From assembly GCF_000949425.1 (NCBI RefSeq), contig NZ_CP010976.1, positions 4,588,001 through 4,652,000 on the forward strand: 64,000 nt of DNA, read 5' to 3'. Of the stretch, positions 1 to 9,678 are shown one piece after another. The stretch comes from Paenibacillus sp. IHBB 10380. Its GTDB lineage: Bacteria; Bacillota; Bacilli; Paenibacillales; Paenibacillaceae. Position 1 is the first letter of the stretch, and every line of letters begins with the position of its first letter. Under the pieces are notes generated by a model that was not told the DNA's origin, searched no databases, and saw only the letters and a program-made list of their open reading frames with translations. Both the position numbers and the translations under genes were made by a program.

Positions 1-31
1 TTTTCAAAAAGTCGTCTATTTGAACTCACAT

Positions 32-784
32 TTATATGGAATAGTTCCATTCCGATGTAATACGCTTTAGAAATTGCTTCGTACGTTCTTCTTTAGGTGA
101 CCCGAATATGTCCTGTGGCCGACCTTCCTCTACAATGACGCCACCATCCATAAAAACCACATGGTTCGATACGTCACGAGCAAAGCCCATCTCATGCGTA
201 ACGACAATCATAGTGATCCCTTCCTTAGCAATTTTACGGATGACGTCCAATACTTCACCAACGAGTTCGGGATCAAGGGCTGAGGTAGGCTCATCGAACA
301 AAATAACTTCGGGATTAAGTGCAAGTGCCCGCGCAATCCCAACACGCTGCTGCTGCCCACCTGATAGTTGACTAGGAAAGGCATCCAGTTTAGCGCCAAG
401 CCCTACCTTCTCTAGCATTTGTACGCTTTTCTGTTTAGCCTCTTCCTTTGGTAACTTCTGTACGACGACGAGCCCCTCCATGACATTCTCCAGCACAGTC
501 TTATGCTTAAATAAGTTATAATGCTGAAACACCATCGCTGATTTCTGTCTAAGATTGTGGATATCCTTTTTACTTGCTTGTTTGTAATCAAGGCTGAAGT
601 CGCCAATGTCAATTTGACCCTCACTCGGTTTCTCCAAATAATTGATGCAGCGAAGCAATGTCGTCTTACCTGAGCCACTCGGACCTAGAATGACGACGAC
701 TTCCCCTTTATTCACAGTCAGATTGATATGATGTAATACTTGATTTTTACCAAAAGATTTGGAGATATCGGTCAATCTAATCAC
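32..784 (-). CDS. tcyN: Amino-acid (cystine-type) ABC transporter ATPase, TcyN-like
   Basis: This is the ATP-hydrolysing subunit of a polar amino-acid importer and acts at the inner face of the membrane. At 250 residues it has the usual family length. Visible motifs are Walker A (GPSGSGKTT, about residue 33), the Q-loop region (MVFQHYNLF), the ABC signature (LSGGQQQR) and Walker B with D-loop ([13 protein letters not shown]). Its ATG overlaps the stop of the upstream permease by four bases, so it is the last seen gene of a five-gene operon. The operon matches the Bacillus subtilis ytmI-tcyJKLMN arrangement, so cystine or an S-modified cysteine is the probable substrate. GlnQ-type ATPases are alike, so substrate assignment rests on context. 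Confidence 0.88.
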   Translation of the reverse strand: MIRLTDISKSFGKNQVLHHINLTVNKGEVVVILGPSGSGKTTLLRCINYLEKPSEGQIDIGDFSLDYKQASKKDIHNLRQKSAMVFQHYNLFKHKTVLENVMEGLVVVQKLPKEEAKQKSVQMLEKVGLGAKLDAFPSQLSGGQQQRVGIARALALNPEVILFDEPTSALDPELVGEVLDVIRKIAKEGITMIVVTHEMGFARDVSNHVVFMDGGVIVEEGRPQDIFGSPKEERTKQFLKRITSEWNYSI

Positions 785-1491
785 GCTACACCACCTCGAT
801 TATAAGTATTGATCCGTTTCTCCAGCATCCCCGTTCCTCTCTCAATTAGAAAGGTCATTCCCCAGAAGATCAACGCTGCTGCAATATAGGACTCTAGGAA
901 CTTCCAGTTGGTCGCTGCCACGATCTGAGCTTGTGCGTTAATCTCAACAACAGAAATAGTAAAAGCCAGCGTCGAACCATGTAGCATACCGATAAGGTTA
1001 TTCGATAGGTTGGGTAGACAAACTGCCAACGCTTGCGGAAGCACAATTCTCCGCAAGGCTTGCGCAGTCGTCATCCCAATCGAATAGGCAGCTTCCATCT
1101 GTCCACGATTAACCGCCAATATTCCTGACCTGATGACCTCCGACATATAGGCACCCGCCGTTAGAGAAAATGAAATATACACAAATATGATTAAAGGAAT
1201 TGTATTCGATTGAAATCCTAAACCCCAAGCTCCCGATAAACCATCTATAAGCTTCGGAAGCCCAAAATAAATAAGGAGTAAATGCATCAACATGGGCGTT
1301 CCACGAATGAACAAAACGTACGCAGAGGCCAAAGGATACAACACCGGCACCTTATATACTCGAATTAGAGCAACCATAGAGCCAATAATAAAGCCATTTG
1401 TAACCGAAACGATCGTGATGATTAACGTTGTAGGAAGTGCTTTTAACAAACTTATCAAGGCCGTTAGAATAAACGATGGATCAATCTGCAC
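781..1491 (-). CDS. tcyM: Amino-acid ABC transporter permease, TcyM-like
   Basis: This is an integral membrane subunit of the His/Glu/Gln/Arg permease family, 236 residues. Hydrophobic segments alternate with the family EAA-like cytoplasmic loop, seen around [23 protein letters not shown], here cited only by its key residues EAA...G...LPQA. The gene overlaps both neighbours by a few bases, which implies translational coupling with the second permease and the ATPase. The two permeases probably form a heterodimer serving the binding protein at 2309-3169. Close relatives move cystine, and the neighbouring YtmI-like acetyltransferase supports a sulfur substrate. Confidence 0.85.
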   Translation of the reverse strand: MQIDPSFILTALISLLKALPTTLIITIVSVTNGFIIGSMVALIRVYKVPVLYPLASAYVLFIRGTPMLMHLLLIYFGLPKLIDGLSGAWGLGFQSNTIPLIIFVYISFSLTAGAYMSEVIRSGILAVNRGQMEAAYSIGMTTAQALRRIVLPQALAVCLPNLSNNLIGMLHGSTLAFTISVVEINAQAQIVAATNWKFLESYIAAALIFWGMTFLIERGTGMLEKRINTYNRGGVA

Positions 1492-2266
1492 GATGGATCA
1501 CCCCACCCTTCTCGATTCGTGGCACTAACCTCCTCCGCAATCCACCTAACACTCTCCATGATTGTTTTGTATCCACATCCTGTCGGTCATGTCTTAGCAA
1601 CCTTTTCTCCATATAGAAGAATAATCTTTCGAGCGCTGTACTTATAACGAAATAGATAAATGATAAAGCAATGTAAGTCTCTATAAAATGCTGTGTCGCT
1701 AGACCAAGTGTCTGAGATTTACCCGTCATCTCCATGGCTCCTAGCGTAAATGCAAGGGAGGTATCCTTCAGATTGGCAATGACCAAATTAGCTAGAATAG
1801 GTATAGATATCGCTAGTGCCTGCGGGAGTACGATTCTCGTGAATGCCTTATAACCACTCATTCCAACTGAATATGCTGCTTCTACCTGACCCCGATCAAC
1901 GGCATTTACTGCTGCTCGTATAGCTTCGGAAATAAAGGCTCCGCTATGTAGCGCATAGGTTAAGATAACGAATATGAGCACATCTGCCCTCGAAGTATCT
2001 ATGTGTACCAGCTTCAACAATTCCGGTAAACCATAATAGATTAGAAATAATTGAATCAGAATTGGAGTTCCGCGAAAAAAAGATACATAGACTTGCGAGA
2101 TTCTCTTCAATACCGGTACATTGTATAACCTAGGTAACGCCACCAGAAATCCAATGACGATCCCAAGCATGATGGAGCTGGCTACAATGAACAGGGTAAT
2201 ATGCAGATAAGACAATAGTTTGGGTAGGAAATCCAATACATAGCTAATATCAAATTTTCTTCCCAC
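1481..2266 (-). CDS. tcyL: Amino-acid ABC transporter permease, TcyL-like
   Basis: This is the second membrane subunit of the same importer, 261 residues. It starts at GTG with AGGAGG seven bases upstream. It shares the permease loop (EAAYSVGMSG...RIVLPQAL) and several hydrophobic helices with its partner. It is about 20 residues longer at the C-terminus than TcyM-like proteins: a basic tail follows MEKRLLRHDRQD and ends near the stop. The stop overlaps the start of the next permease by 11 bases. Transport of cystine-like compounds is inferred from the operon and not from the sequence alone. Confidence 0.85.
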   Translation of the reverse strand: MGRKFDISYVLDFLPKLLSYLHITLFIVASSIMLGIVIGFLVALPRLYNVPVLKRISQVYVSFFRGTPILIQLFLIYYGLPELLKLVHIDTSRADVLIFVILTYALHSGAFISEAIRAAVNAVDRGQVEAAYSVGMSGYKAFTRIVLPQALAISIPILANLVIANLKDTSLAFTLGAMEMTGKSQTLGLATQHFIETYIALSFIYFVISTALERLFFYMEKRLLRHDRQDVDTKQSWRVLGGLRRRLVPRIEKGGVIHRAD

Positions 2267-2308
2267 GCCTACACCTCCTGTTTGAAATGATCATTTAGTT
2301 CGCACATC

Positions 2309-3169
2309 TTATTTCGATTTTTCTTCATCCAACGTCTTCGTTAAATCTTCCCCTAACCACTGAATACTTAATTTAGCCAGCTCGCCATTCTCCTTCAGTG
2401 TCTTGATTGCTTCGTCTAGCTTGTCGGACAATTCCTGACCATCCTTACGTAATACGAACAATACATTGGATTGAATCAGCGGGTCTCCTACGGTTTTCAA
2501 AGCAGGCTTACCATCCGCACCAGGATAGTGGGATTTAAGCGCAAAATCAGTCGTTAGTGTAGCGTCTACTCGCTTACCTTCAATCTGGGCTACTAGATCA
2601 TTGGCCTCGCCACTCGTATACACAATGTTAATCGCATCATTATTTTCTGTGTTGTACTGCTTTAGGAAATAGGCTTGGTTACTAGTCGGTCCTATGAGTA
2701 CCTTTTTACCTTTTAAATCAGCAATCGATTGAATTGTATTATCATTCTTAGCTACGGCTACTTTTGATAAAAAGATGCTATATGGCTCTTTGTTGAACAA
2801 AAATTTCTGCTCACGTTCAGGGTTTTTCTCCATTTGGTGCGCAATGAAATCAATCTTATTCGTCTCTAGGCTGAGTAGTAAGCTGTCAAAATCCATCGTT
2901 TTAAGTTCAAATTCATATTCAGGCAATAGTTTGTCAATTTCTTTCACTAGCTCCACGTCAAAACCTGTCAAATTACCATTCGTATCTATGAAACATACAT
3001 CAGGGAACTCCGTACCTGTTCCTACAATAATTTTCTTCACTTCTTCTGCACTTCCCGTTGTTCCTTCTGCCTTAGGAGCATCCGAAGTAGCATTATTATT
3101 GTTCGAACCACAGCCTGTTACCAACACAACGAGTAATAGTACTGCACTTAGCATGCTTAAATTTTTCAT
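2309..3169 (-). CDS. tcyK: Cystine/amino-acid binding lipoprotein, TcyJ/TcyK-like
   Basis: This extracellular solute-binding lipoprotein (SBP family 3) delivers substrate to the adjacent permeases. The N-terminus MKNLSMLSAVLLLVVLVTGCGS is a lipoprotein signal with lipobox VTGC. The ligand-binding fold shows GTGTEFPDVCFIDTNGNLTGFDVEL early and VDATLTTDFAL later. An in-frame TTG five codons upstream lies inside the ribosome binding site GGGGGAG, so the ATG at 3169 with six-base spacing is preferred, giving 286 residues. Bacillus subtilis has two such proteins (TcyJ, TcyK); only one is present here, and the symbol is a best guess between the two. Confidence 0.85.
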   Translation of the reverse strand: MKNLSMLSAVLLLVVLVTGCGSNNNNATSDAPKAEGTTGSAEEVKKIIVGTGTEFPDVCFIDTNGNLTGFDVELVKEIDKLLPEYEFELKTMDFDSLLLSLETNKIDFIAHQMEKNPEREQKFLFNKEPYSIFLSKVAVAKNDNTIQSIADLKGKKVLIGPTSNQAYFLKQYNTENNDAINIVYTSGEANDLVAQIEGKRVDATLTTDFALKSHYPGADGKPALKTVGDPLIQSNVLFVLRKDGQELSDKLDEAIKTLKENGELAKLSIQWLGEDLTKTLDEEKSK

Positions 3170-3223
3170 TCTGATCTCCCCCAATTTTTAATTTATCTAT
3201 TATAGAACCCTATTAGCTTTAGC

Positions 3224-3733
3224 TTACCTGGCTTCATATAATTCTAGATTCACGATTTTGCGCAAGTACACGATATTCCCATTCCCTTGCCCATGATCCA
3301 CTTCATAGAAACGCTCATAGCCTTTACGTTCATACATCGGAACTAACCACGGATGTCGCTCTGCTGTAGCAAGCGTTACTGCTGCTGCCTTCATTTTATC
3401 GCGTATAATTGTCGTCTCCACCCAGTTCAGCAGCCTCGTTCCTACACCTTTTCCTTTATGCGTTGGATCTACCGCGAACCACCAGATAAACGGATGCTCT
3501 GTAACCTTCTTTATTTCAGCAAACTCAGCAACAGTAAGCATAGCCACTATCTTCCCATCTACTTCAAGCACGTAACAATCGTTATTCGTAATATTACTGG
3601 TCACGAGTTCAACATTAGCCGTAGCCGCTGAAAATTTGATACCTAGCTCCCGTATCGGAGCATACGCCCGGAGCGTTACATCCAGTAATTCCTCCACGTC
3701 CTCGCTTGTGGCCAAACGATAAATTTCACCCAT
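3224..3733 (-). CDS. ytmI: GNAT N-acetyltransferase, YtmI/SnaA-like
   Basis: This 169-residue protein has the GNAT fold, with the acetyl-CoA loop visible as VDPTHKGKGVGTRLL near residues 90-105 and the C-terminal YERKGYERF strand. The start is supported by AGAGGTG upstream. In Bacillus subtilis the homologous first gene of the ytmI operon N-acetylates S-(2-succino)cysteine or related S-modified cysteines before oxidative release of cysteine. Position as leader gene of the tcy transporter operon, plus the YtlI- and YtnJ-like genes nearby, supports the same role here. GNAT substrates cannot be read from sequence, so the substrate is inferred. Confidence 0.75.
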   Translation of the reverse strand: MGEIYRLATSEDVEELLDVTLRAYAPIRELGIKFSAATANVELVTSNITNNDCYVLEVDGKIVAMLTVAEFAEIKKVTEHPFIWWFAVDPTHKGKGVGTRLLNWVETTIIRDKMKAAAVTLATAERHPWLVPMYERKGYERFYEVDHGQGNGNIVYLRKIVNLELYEAR

Positions 3734-3795
3734 GTAATCACCTCTTTAGAATGTATGATTTCGTATACCAATAATTCCTATGGTTTTGGTGCGAA

Positions 3796-3810
3796 TTAGT
3801 GTTGAACTAA
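3796..3810. promoter_or_regulatory. LysR-type dyad upstream of the acetyltransferase operon
   Basis: The + strand reads TTAGTGTTGAACTAA, a TTAG/CTAA dyad containing the T-N11-A core expected of LysR-family operators. It lies about 65 bases upstream of the GNAT start, between that gene and the regulator gene, where an activator of the tcy operon would bind. No strong -35 box is visible downstream of it, which fits activator dependence. This is pattern-based inference. Confidence 0.4.
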
Positions 3811-3890
3811 CTTTACAACCCCGCGGTCTGCTCGTCAACGGGGTAACTAATAGAGCTTTTCTATATGCATATACAATAATTCAATTCGGA

Positions 3891-3929
3891 TAAAAAAGAG
3901 GTTGACCAGATTTAGCTAGTCAACCTCTT
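3891..3929 (-). terminator. Intrinsic terminator of the LysR gene
   Basis: An 11-bp perfect stem (AAGAGGTTGAC/GTCAACCTCTT) is followed on the minus strand by six T. It lies downstream of the LysR gene and separates it from the ytmI-like operon. Confidence 0.85.
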
Positions 3930-4038
3930 ATACGAAAGTATTTTACAGTTATGTTTGGGTTTCATTTAGCCTTTATTCTCACAAAAATGGATTGGATCAC
4001 AATCTATAATTATTGATGATTTCCCCATGTCAAATCAT

Positions 4039-4956
4039 CTACACATGTACCTTTTTCTCTAAGTCTGTGCTGTGGCCACCTGATAATATTTCCTTACCTA
4101 TCTTGAGCATCGTATTATAGATTACTGTATTCTCTCCGTGGAGCGTAACCAGATTCGTCTGTAAAGAAATATTAGACACTTCACGAAAATAGATCGGGAA
4201 CAACTTCTGCTCAGCCACTTCCTCACTTACGCACCGACTCGGTAAAAAGCAAATTCCTGCCTTATTGAGAACTAGCTTCTTTGCTGTCTCTAAATTATCT
4301 GTCATAAACTCAATATTGGGAGGGTAATCTAAATTCTCAAATACACGATGTAGCTGCATCCAATCGAGTGCACCACATTCAAAGAATACTAAAGCTTCCT
4401 GCATAATATCTTCAATTGATACCTGCTCATTACTAATAAAAGGATGTCCCTCGTATACATATAACGTAATAGGATCTGTATAGAGCTTAGCGGATTGAAG
4501 GTTCGGATGAGATATATTTCGAACAAACCCAATATCCAGCTCCTTGTTAAGGGTCTTATTCACAATATCATCTGTAATTCCTACACTAAGCTTAAAAATA
4601 ATATCTGGATATAGTAGCTTCATACGTGGAAGTAGATTTGGGATTACATAGTTAGATACTGAAATGGTGCAGCCAATTCGTAATTCATTGGGAAGTGCTT
4701 TTTGCTTTTGAAGCTGCATTTTTCCCTTTTGGTACGTTTGTAGAATCTGCTGAGCGTAGGGTAAGAACTGTTTTCCCTTGTCTGTTAATTGAACCTGTCT
4801 TCCACAACGGTCAAATAACTTACAATCCAACTCACGTTCAAGTGATTGTATACGAGCAGTTACCGAAGGCTGAGATAGAAATAACATATCTGCTGCTTTA
4901 TTGAAACTACCGTAATGAATAACGTACACAAAGGCCTCCAAGTTCTCAATATTCAT
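4039..4956 (-). CDS. ytlI: LysR-family regulator, YtlI-like
   Basis: A 305-residue LysR-type transcriptional regulator. The N-terminal winged helix-turn-helix is visible as LEAFVYVIHYGSFNKAADML...QPSVTARIQSLE, and the C-terminal half is a periplasmic-binding-protein-like effector domain. GGAGGTGGG precedes the ATG. It is encoded just upstream of, and in the same direction as, the YtmI/Tcy-type operon. In Bacillus subtilis, YtlI activates that operon during growth on poor sulfur sources. Its own terminator makes it a separate transcription unit. Effector and exact target sites are inferred. Confidence 0.8.
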   Translation of the reverse strand: MNIENLEAFVYVIHYGSFNKAADMLFLSQPSVTARIQSLERELDCKLFDRCGRQVQLTDKGKQFLPYAQQILQTYQKGKMQLQKQKALPNELRIGCTISVSNYVIPNLLPRMKLLYPDIIFKLSVGITDDIVNKTLNKELDIGFVRNISHPNLQSAKLYTDPITLYVYEGHPFISNEQVSIEDIMQEALVFFECGALDWMQLHRVFENLDYPPNIEFMTDNLETAKKLVLNKAGICFLPSRCVSEEVAEQKLFPIYFREVSNISLQTNLVTLHGENTVIYNTMLKIGKEILSGGHSTDLEKKVHV

Positions 4957-5204
4957 CTAATCCCACCTCCATTTTGCTTCTAACCATATACTCACTTTTC
5001 ATATGTAATAACTTGGTTTTATTGCCGTTATCTTAAAGTAAGCCCCCTCAGATGTCAATGTAAATTTATCATTACCCGATTTAAAGAGTATCTAAATCCC
5101 TATTTGCAACACTCGTTAGTTGATTTTTTAATTTAGAAAGTAAGAAATATGAAATAACATGAGAGCGAAAGTCATGGTGAAAGTAGAACAGATGCAATGA
5201 TGTT
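4957..5204. other. Intergenic region upstream of the LysR gene
   Basis: This non-coding stretch holds the LysR gene's presumed promoter. It is AT-rich and I see no confident -35/-10 pair, no RNA element and no further gene. The terminator of the glutaredoxin operon follows at its right end. Confidence 0.4.
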
Positions 5205-5250
5205 AAAAGGGCTCCTACCCTCTCTCATTTATGAGAAAGAATAAGGAGCC
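5205..5250 (-). terminator. Terminator of the ytnJ-transporter-ytnI operon
   Basis: GGCTCCT and AGGAGCC arms enclose an inner TCTCAT/ATGAGA stem. On the minus strand the structure is followed by CCCTTTTAAC. It lies directly after the glutaredoxin stop and probably ends the second sulfur operon. Confidence 0.7.
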
Positions 5251-5276
5251 TTCACATCTGAATATTTATCTTGTCA

Positions 5277-5549
5277 TCATACAACCGTTCCTTGTAATCG
5301 CTCTAGCGCAGCTTGCAGATGTTTTAATCCTACTTCCACAACCCCTTCGAACTTACCTTCTCTACCGATCTCAACGACCGGAACATGGCGAATCCCGTAT
5401 TTAACCTCTAGTACGTCGCGTAGAATATCATTCCCGCCTACATCAATATTCTCATAGCTATAATGGTTAGCTTCCAAGTAAGATTTCACTTCAGCACAAT
5501 AATGACAGCCCGGCTTGCTCCATACCACGATCTTAGGGTTAGTTGACAT
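5277..5549 (-). CDS. ytnI: Glutaredoxin-family protein, YtnI-like
   Basis: This 90-residue thioredoxin-fold protein carries the redox motif CHYC (WSKPGCHYCAEVK) near the N-terminus and the cis-Pro segment HVPVVEIG. AGGAGG lies 11 bases upstream of the ATG. It is the last gene of a run beginning with the YtnJ-like monooxygenase at 12744. YtnI is encoded with YtnJ in the Bacillus subtilis ytmI operon, though its precise reaction is not well defined; a role in thiol or disulfide handling is likely. The gap before it contains one copy of the palindromic repeat family described at 5567. Confidence 0.8.
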   Translation of the reverse strand: MSTNPKIVVWSKPGCHYCAEVKSYLEANHYSYENIDVGGNDILRDVLEVKYGIRHVPVVEIGREGKFEGVVEVGLKHLQAALERLQGTVV

Positions 5550-5566
5550 GTTTATAATTCCTCCTA

Positions 5567-5618
5567 AAAGTTTTACGAAGTAAAACTCGCTTCGTAAGCA
5601 TATTCTTAAAGTTTTACA
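5567..5618. repeat. Palindromic intergenic repeat, copy A
   Basis: AGTTTTAC-GAA-GTAAAACT forms an 8-bp hairpin with a three-base loop, followed by GCTTCGTAAGC (a second small dyad), TTAA and a new AGTTTTAC half. The same design occurs at 8591-8733 with GC in place of AC/GT at the stem tip, so the stem pairs covary. It sits directly upstream of the ytnI-like ribosome binding site. Confidence 0.7.
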
Positions 5619-5624
5619 TTGCCC

Positions 5625-7658
5625 TCAAAAGGCGGGGAAATGACAGGCTGTAAAATGGTCCTTTCCAACTTGCTTCAACACAGGCTGTTCTTCTCGACAC
5701 CTTGCCGTTGCCGCAGGGCAACGCGTATGGAAATGGCAACCTGATGGCGGATTGGCCGGTGACGGAATCTCGCCTTGGATGGCAATAGCCTCTCTTTTAC
5801 GAGTAGGATCAGGGATTGGAATAGATGTAATGAGCGCCTTCGTATAGTGATGCGCAGGGTGTAGAAACAACTCCTCACTGGGTGCAATCTCAACCAATTT
5901 GCCTAGATACATCACACCTATTCGATCCGATATATGGCGAACAATATTGAGCCCATGTGCAATGAATAGATAGGTCAGATCTAACCTGCGTTGCAAATCC
6001 TGCATTAGGTTCACAATCTGAGATTGAACAGACACATCGAGTGCCGAGACAGCTTCATCTGCAAGAATAAACTTCGGGTGAAGGGCAATGGCTCTTGCGA
6101 TCCCAATACGTTGCCTTTGTCCACCTGAGAATTCATGCGGGTAACGATGAATCCAGCTACGATCCAGACCGACAGTGTTCAGAAGCTCCTCTACACGCAA
6201 CCGTTTCTCTTTTGCACTCAAATTTTCATGTACCGCTAAGGGCTCACCAATAATATCACCCACATTCCAGCGTGGATCGACCGAACCATATGGATCTTGA
6301 AATATCATCTGCATATCCTTGCGAGCTTCTCGTAATTGCTGCGTATTCAGCGATCCTAAATCACGCCCTTCATATAACACTTTGCCCGATGTCGCTTGCT
6401 CAAGCTGTAGAATGACACGGCCTAAAGTAGATTTACCACTACCAGATTCACCAACAAGTCCAAAAGTCTCTCCCTTCCGTAAATGAACAGACACATTATC
6501 TACAGCCCGAATCACCGTCTTATTCCGTGTGAAGATACCCTTATGGATCGGATAAAATTTACTCAATCCTTCGATTTCGAACAAATGGCCCTTATCTGTG
6601 ACTTGATGTAGCTCAGGAAAGATTCTCTGCTCAATGACAGTTACACGTTGTGAATTAGAAGTTTCATGTCTCCATTCGTCGGATTGTACCCATTCCTCAG
6701 CATACCAGCAGGCTGACCATCGACCATTCACCTCTAACAAAGGTGGGCTGTCCATAGCACACCGATCTGTTGCATATGGACAGCGTGGATGAAACCGGCA
6801 ACCTGTCGGCAAATCAGAAAGACTAGGAATTGATCCCTCAATGGAATACATGGCGTTCGTCCGATCGCTCTCCATCGTCGTTATCGATTGAAGTAAACCT
6901 TCTGTATACGGATGATGCGGTTGCTCGAACAATTGATAGACACTTGCCTGCTCCACTACTTGCCCTGCATACATCACAATAATACGATCAGCCATCTCAG
7001 CCGCTATACCCATATCATGTGTAATCAGCAGAATTGACATGTTAAACTCCGTCTTCAGTTCTTGCAGTAACTGTAGAATCTGCGCTTGAATGGTCACATC
7101 TAGCGCTGTCGTGGGTTCATCCGCAATCAGAAGTTCAGGTCCACATGCCAGAGCCATTGCAATCATCGCCCGTTGCAGCATTCCTCCAGATAACTCGTTA
7201 GGATATTGCTTCATACGGATCTCCGGTTCAGGTATTCCGACTCTCTGCAATAAGTGAACAGCATGGTTCCATGCCTTATTCCGCCCACCTTGCTGGTGAG
7301 TGATGATCACCTCTACAATTTGACTACCTATTGTAAATACAGGGTCAAAGGCAGACATGGGCTCCTGAAAGATCATAGCCATTTTTTTACCCCGAAGAGA
7401 ACGAAGTTCTTTCTGCGATAGCGAAACTACATCAACACCTTTCAGCTTAATATTTCCTTCTGAAATGATGCCATTCTCGTAGTCTATCAATCTCATAACA
7501 GCTTTAGAGGTAATGGTCTTGCCACTTCCCGATTCCCCTACAAGGCAGACGGTCTCACCTGCTTGAATGGTTAGAGATACATCCGTGATTGCTCTAAGTA
7601 ACCCCTTCTCCGTGTTGAAATCTACGGATAAATGTTGAATATCCAGCAGTTGTGTCAA
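5625..7658 (-). CDS. Fused double ATPase of a peptide-type ABC importer (DppD-DppF fusion, GsiA-like)
   Basis: Two complete ABC ATPase domains in one chain, about 677 residues. Walker A motifs are [12 protein letters not shown] (first half) and [12 protein letters not shown] (second half); signatures are LSGGMLQR and FSGGQRQR. Each half ends with the oligopeptide-transporter C-terminal Cys motif ([15 protein letters not shown] and [15 protein letters not shown]), which binds an iron-sulfur cluster in some family members. A GTG in frame overlaps AGGAGG, so the TTG at 7658 with eight-base spacing is the likelier start. It energises the permeases encoded just upstream. Substrate could be a peptide or glutathione-like thiol, judging by the YtnI/YtnJ neighbours. 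Confidence 0.85.
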   Translation of the reverse strand: MTQLLDIQHLSVDFNTEKGLLRAITDVSLTIQAGETVCLVGESGSGKTITSKAVMRLIDYENGIISEGNIKLKGVDVVSLSQKELRSLRGKKMAMIFQEPMSAFDPVFTIGSQIVEVIITHQQGGRNKAWNHAVHLLQRVGIPEPEIRMKQYPNELSGGMLQRAMIAMALACGPELLIADEPTTALDVTIQAQILQLLQELKTEFNMSILLITHDMGIAAEMADRIIVMYAGQVVEQASVYQLFEQPHHPYTEGLLQSITTMESDRTNAMYSIEGSIPSLSDLPTGCRFHPRCPYATDRCAMDSPPLLEVNGRWSACWYAEEWVQSDEWRHETSNSQRVTVIEQRIFPELHQVTDKGHLFEIEGLSKFYPIHKGIFTRNKTVIRAVDNVSVHLRKGETFGLVGESGSGKSTLGRVILQLEQATSGKVLYEGRDLGSLNTQQLREARKDMQMIFQDPYGSVDPRWNVGDIIGEPLAVHENLSAKEKRLRVEELLNTVGLDRSWIHRYPHEFSGGQRQRIGIARAIALHPKFILADEAVSALDVSVQSQIVNLMQDLQRRLDLTYLFIAHGLNIVRHISDRIGVMYLGKLVEIAPSEELFLHPAHHYTKALITSIPIPDPTRKREAIAIQGEIPSPANPPSGCHFHTRCPAATARCREEQPVLKQVGKDHFTACHFPAF

Positions 7659-7683
7659 GTAAAGCACCTCCTCTGCATGGCTT

Positions 7684-8577
7684 TTATGCTGTACGTTTCT
7701 TCGGATCTAATGCATCTCGAACATGATCTCCAATAATATTCACAGAAATAACGAACAACGTGATGACAAGTCCCGGGAAAGTACACATCCACCAAGCAGC
7801 CGTTAAATAACCTCTTCCTTGGGACAGTAGCGTTCCCCAATCTGGAATTTCCTTGATTATGCCAAGTCCCAGAAAGCTAAGACCCGATCCCATCAGAATA
7901 GAAGAACCAATACCCAAAGTAGCCATAACTAAAAGAGGTGACAATGAATTAGGAAGAACATGTCTCCATAATATTTGCATGCTTGAGCTACCAATAGAAC
8001 GCGAAGCCGTAATAAATGGTCGATTCTTGATACTCATCATTTGTCCTCTCATCACTCTCGCATATCCCGGGATAGAGGATATGGCCACAGCTAGAATAAT
8101 ATTAAACAAGCTAGGGCCTAGAGAGGCCGCAATGGCAAGTGCTAGTAGAATACCTGGAATCGTCATCAGAACATCAATAAGCCGCATGAGAATGGTATCT
8201 ACAACCCCACCTACATAACCTGATATGACTCCAATCAATCCTCCAGCAAGACCGCCCACGAATACGGATGCGAAGCCGATGAATAACGAGTCTCGACTGC
8301 CATACACGACCACACTAAATATATCCCTTCCAAAATAGTCGGTGCCGAATAGATGAGCTACACTCGGCGCTTGTAATAGTTGGTCTGTAAGCATCTCAGT
8401 AGGTAAGTGGGGTGCAATCCAACCTGGAACAATCGCACAGATAACGATAAATGCCACCATTAGCGTAGCTCCCACTACGAACAGCTCAGATACAGTAAGT
8501 CGCTTCTGTGAAAAAGAAGTCGGTAAGCGCAGTCTCTTCCTCTGCCAGACGACTTTTGATGAAATGACCTCTTTCAT
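7684..8577 (-). CDS. dppC: Peptide-type ABC transporter permease, DppC-like
   Basis: This 297-residue membrane protein belongs to the OppC/DppC branch: an N-terminal helix region, then FGTDYFGRDIFSVVVYGSRDSL, typical of DppC proteins, and the conserved loop ASRSIGSSSMQILWRHVLPN. The chosen ATG (MKEVISS) has AGGAGG six bases upstream; an upstream in-frame TTG would place the ribosome binding site inside the gene. It pairs with the DppB-like permease encoded before it. Confidence 0.87.
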   Translation of the reverse strand: MKEVISSKVVWQRKRLRLPTSFSQKRLTVSELFVVGATLMVAFIVICAIVPGWIAPHLPTEMLTDQLLQAPSVAHLFGTDYFGRDIFSVVVYGSRDSLFIGFASVFVGGLAGGLIGVISGYVGGVVDTILMRLIDVLMTIPGILLALAIAASLGPSLFNIILAVAISSIPGYARVMRGQMMSIKNRPFITASRSIGSSSMQILWRHVLPNSLSPLLVMATLGIGSSILMGSGLSFLGLGIIKEIPDWGTLLSQGRGYLTAAWWMCTFPGLVITLFVISVNIIGDHVRDALDPKKRTA

Positions 8578-8590
8578 GGGAAACCTCCTA

Positions 8591-8733
8591 AAAGTTTTGA
8601 GGAGCAAAACTATCTTCGTAAGCGATACTTTAAAGTTTTGCGAAGCAAAACTAGCATCGAAAGCATAAACTTAAGTTTTGCGAAGCAAAACTATCATATG
8701 TAAGCATAAACTTAAGTTTTGCGTAGCAAACTT
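8591..8733. repeat. Palindromic intergenic repeat, copy B (four tandem units)
   Basis: About three and a half tandem units of roughly 41 bp fill the dppB-dppC gap. Each begins AGTTTTGC-GAA-GCAAAACT (an 8-bp hairpin; the first unit has AGGA in the loop region) and continues with a variable middle ending in AAGCATAAACTTA. The last unit is cut short at the dppB stop codon. The array lies inside the transcribed operon. Confidence 0.85.
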
Positions 8734-9658
8734 AATGTGAACGTCTCACCCTTGGATCAATGAAAGAATATGAAATGTCCACGAGCAGATTGACGATGAC
8801 GTAAATAATAGCTGAAAAGAATACAACCCCTTGTACTACAGGTAAATCCTTTGCCATAATCGCATCCGCGATAATTCGACCTATTCCTTGTCTAGAGAAC
8901 ACCGTCTCAATAACGACTGCACCTGCCAACATCTCCCCAATGAGCATGCCAATCATCGTGATTGCTGGAATAAGCGCATTTCGGAGCGCATGTTGGTACA
9001 TAATTGCTTTTTCTGATAATCCTTTGGAACGTAAGGTTACAATGAACGGCTCGTTAATCACTTCGAGCATGCTATTCCGAACCATACGGACGATGAATCC
9101 TGCTCCTACGATCCCTAGTGTTAGCGCGGGAAGAACTATCGTCTTCCACCCATCTGATCCCATCGCCGGAAACCACCCCAACTGGATAGAGAAAATGAGA
9201 ATAAGCAAAATCCCCGTCCAAAATGTAGGCATAGAGATGCCGAACAAGCCCACCATTCTAGCTACAATATCAATCCAGCGATTACGGTGTATCGCTGATA
9301 ATACCCCAAGTAACACACCTACAATAACCGCAATAATGGAACTAGCCACGGTAAGCAACAATGTAGCCGGGAAATGCTTCACTATTTTAGGTAGAACGGG
9401 CTCTGAATTGACAATCGAGTTTCCAAAGTCACCCTGAATGATCTTACTGAAATAGGTAGCAAATTGAGCATAGAAGGGTTGATCGAGTCCAAGCTGATGA
9501 CGTAAATCTGCGATCATTTCAGGAGTAGCCATAGAAGGATCAAGCATGTTAAGAACCGGATCACCGGGAAGCAAGTAAAGGATGCAGAACACCAGAATTA
9601 ACGATCCTAATATGACGAACAAGGAAGTACAGAACCGTACGATCATGGGCTTCACCAT
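8732..9658 (-). CDS. dppB: Peptide-type ABC transporter permease, DppB-like
   Basis: A 308-residue OppB/DppB permease. It opens with a membrane helix (VRFCTSLFVILGSLILVFC), followed by the conserved YLLPGDPVLNMLDPS and LRHQLGLDQPFYAQFATYF segments typical of the family, and ends with the LVDISYSFIDPRVRR tail. GAGGAGG lies just before the ATG. It is encoded between the binding protein and the DppC-like permease; a repeat array separates it from the latter. Confidence 0.88.
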   Translation of the reverse strand: MVKPMIVRFCTSLFVILGSLILVFCILYLLPGDPVLNMLDPSMATPEMIADLRHQLGLDQPFYAQFATYFSKIIQGDFGNSIVNSEPVLPKIVKHFPATLLLTVASSIIAVIVGVLLGVLSAIHRNRWIDIVARMVGLFGISMPTFWTGILLILIFSIQLGWFPAMGSDGWKTIVLPALTLGIVGAGFIVRMVRNSMLEVINEPFIVTLRSKGLSEKAIMYQHALRNALIPAITMIGMLIGEMLAGAVVIETVFSRQGIGRIIADAIMAKDLPVVQGVVFFSAIIYVIVNLLVDISYSFIDPRVRRSH

Positions 9659-9678
9659 ATCCTCTACCTCCTCATTGA

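Noticed and set aside
8940..9437. 165-codon + strand frame opposite dppB
   Set aside because: It is the complement of a membrane protein gene; its composition follows from the opposite strand and there is no start signal.
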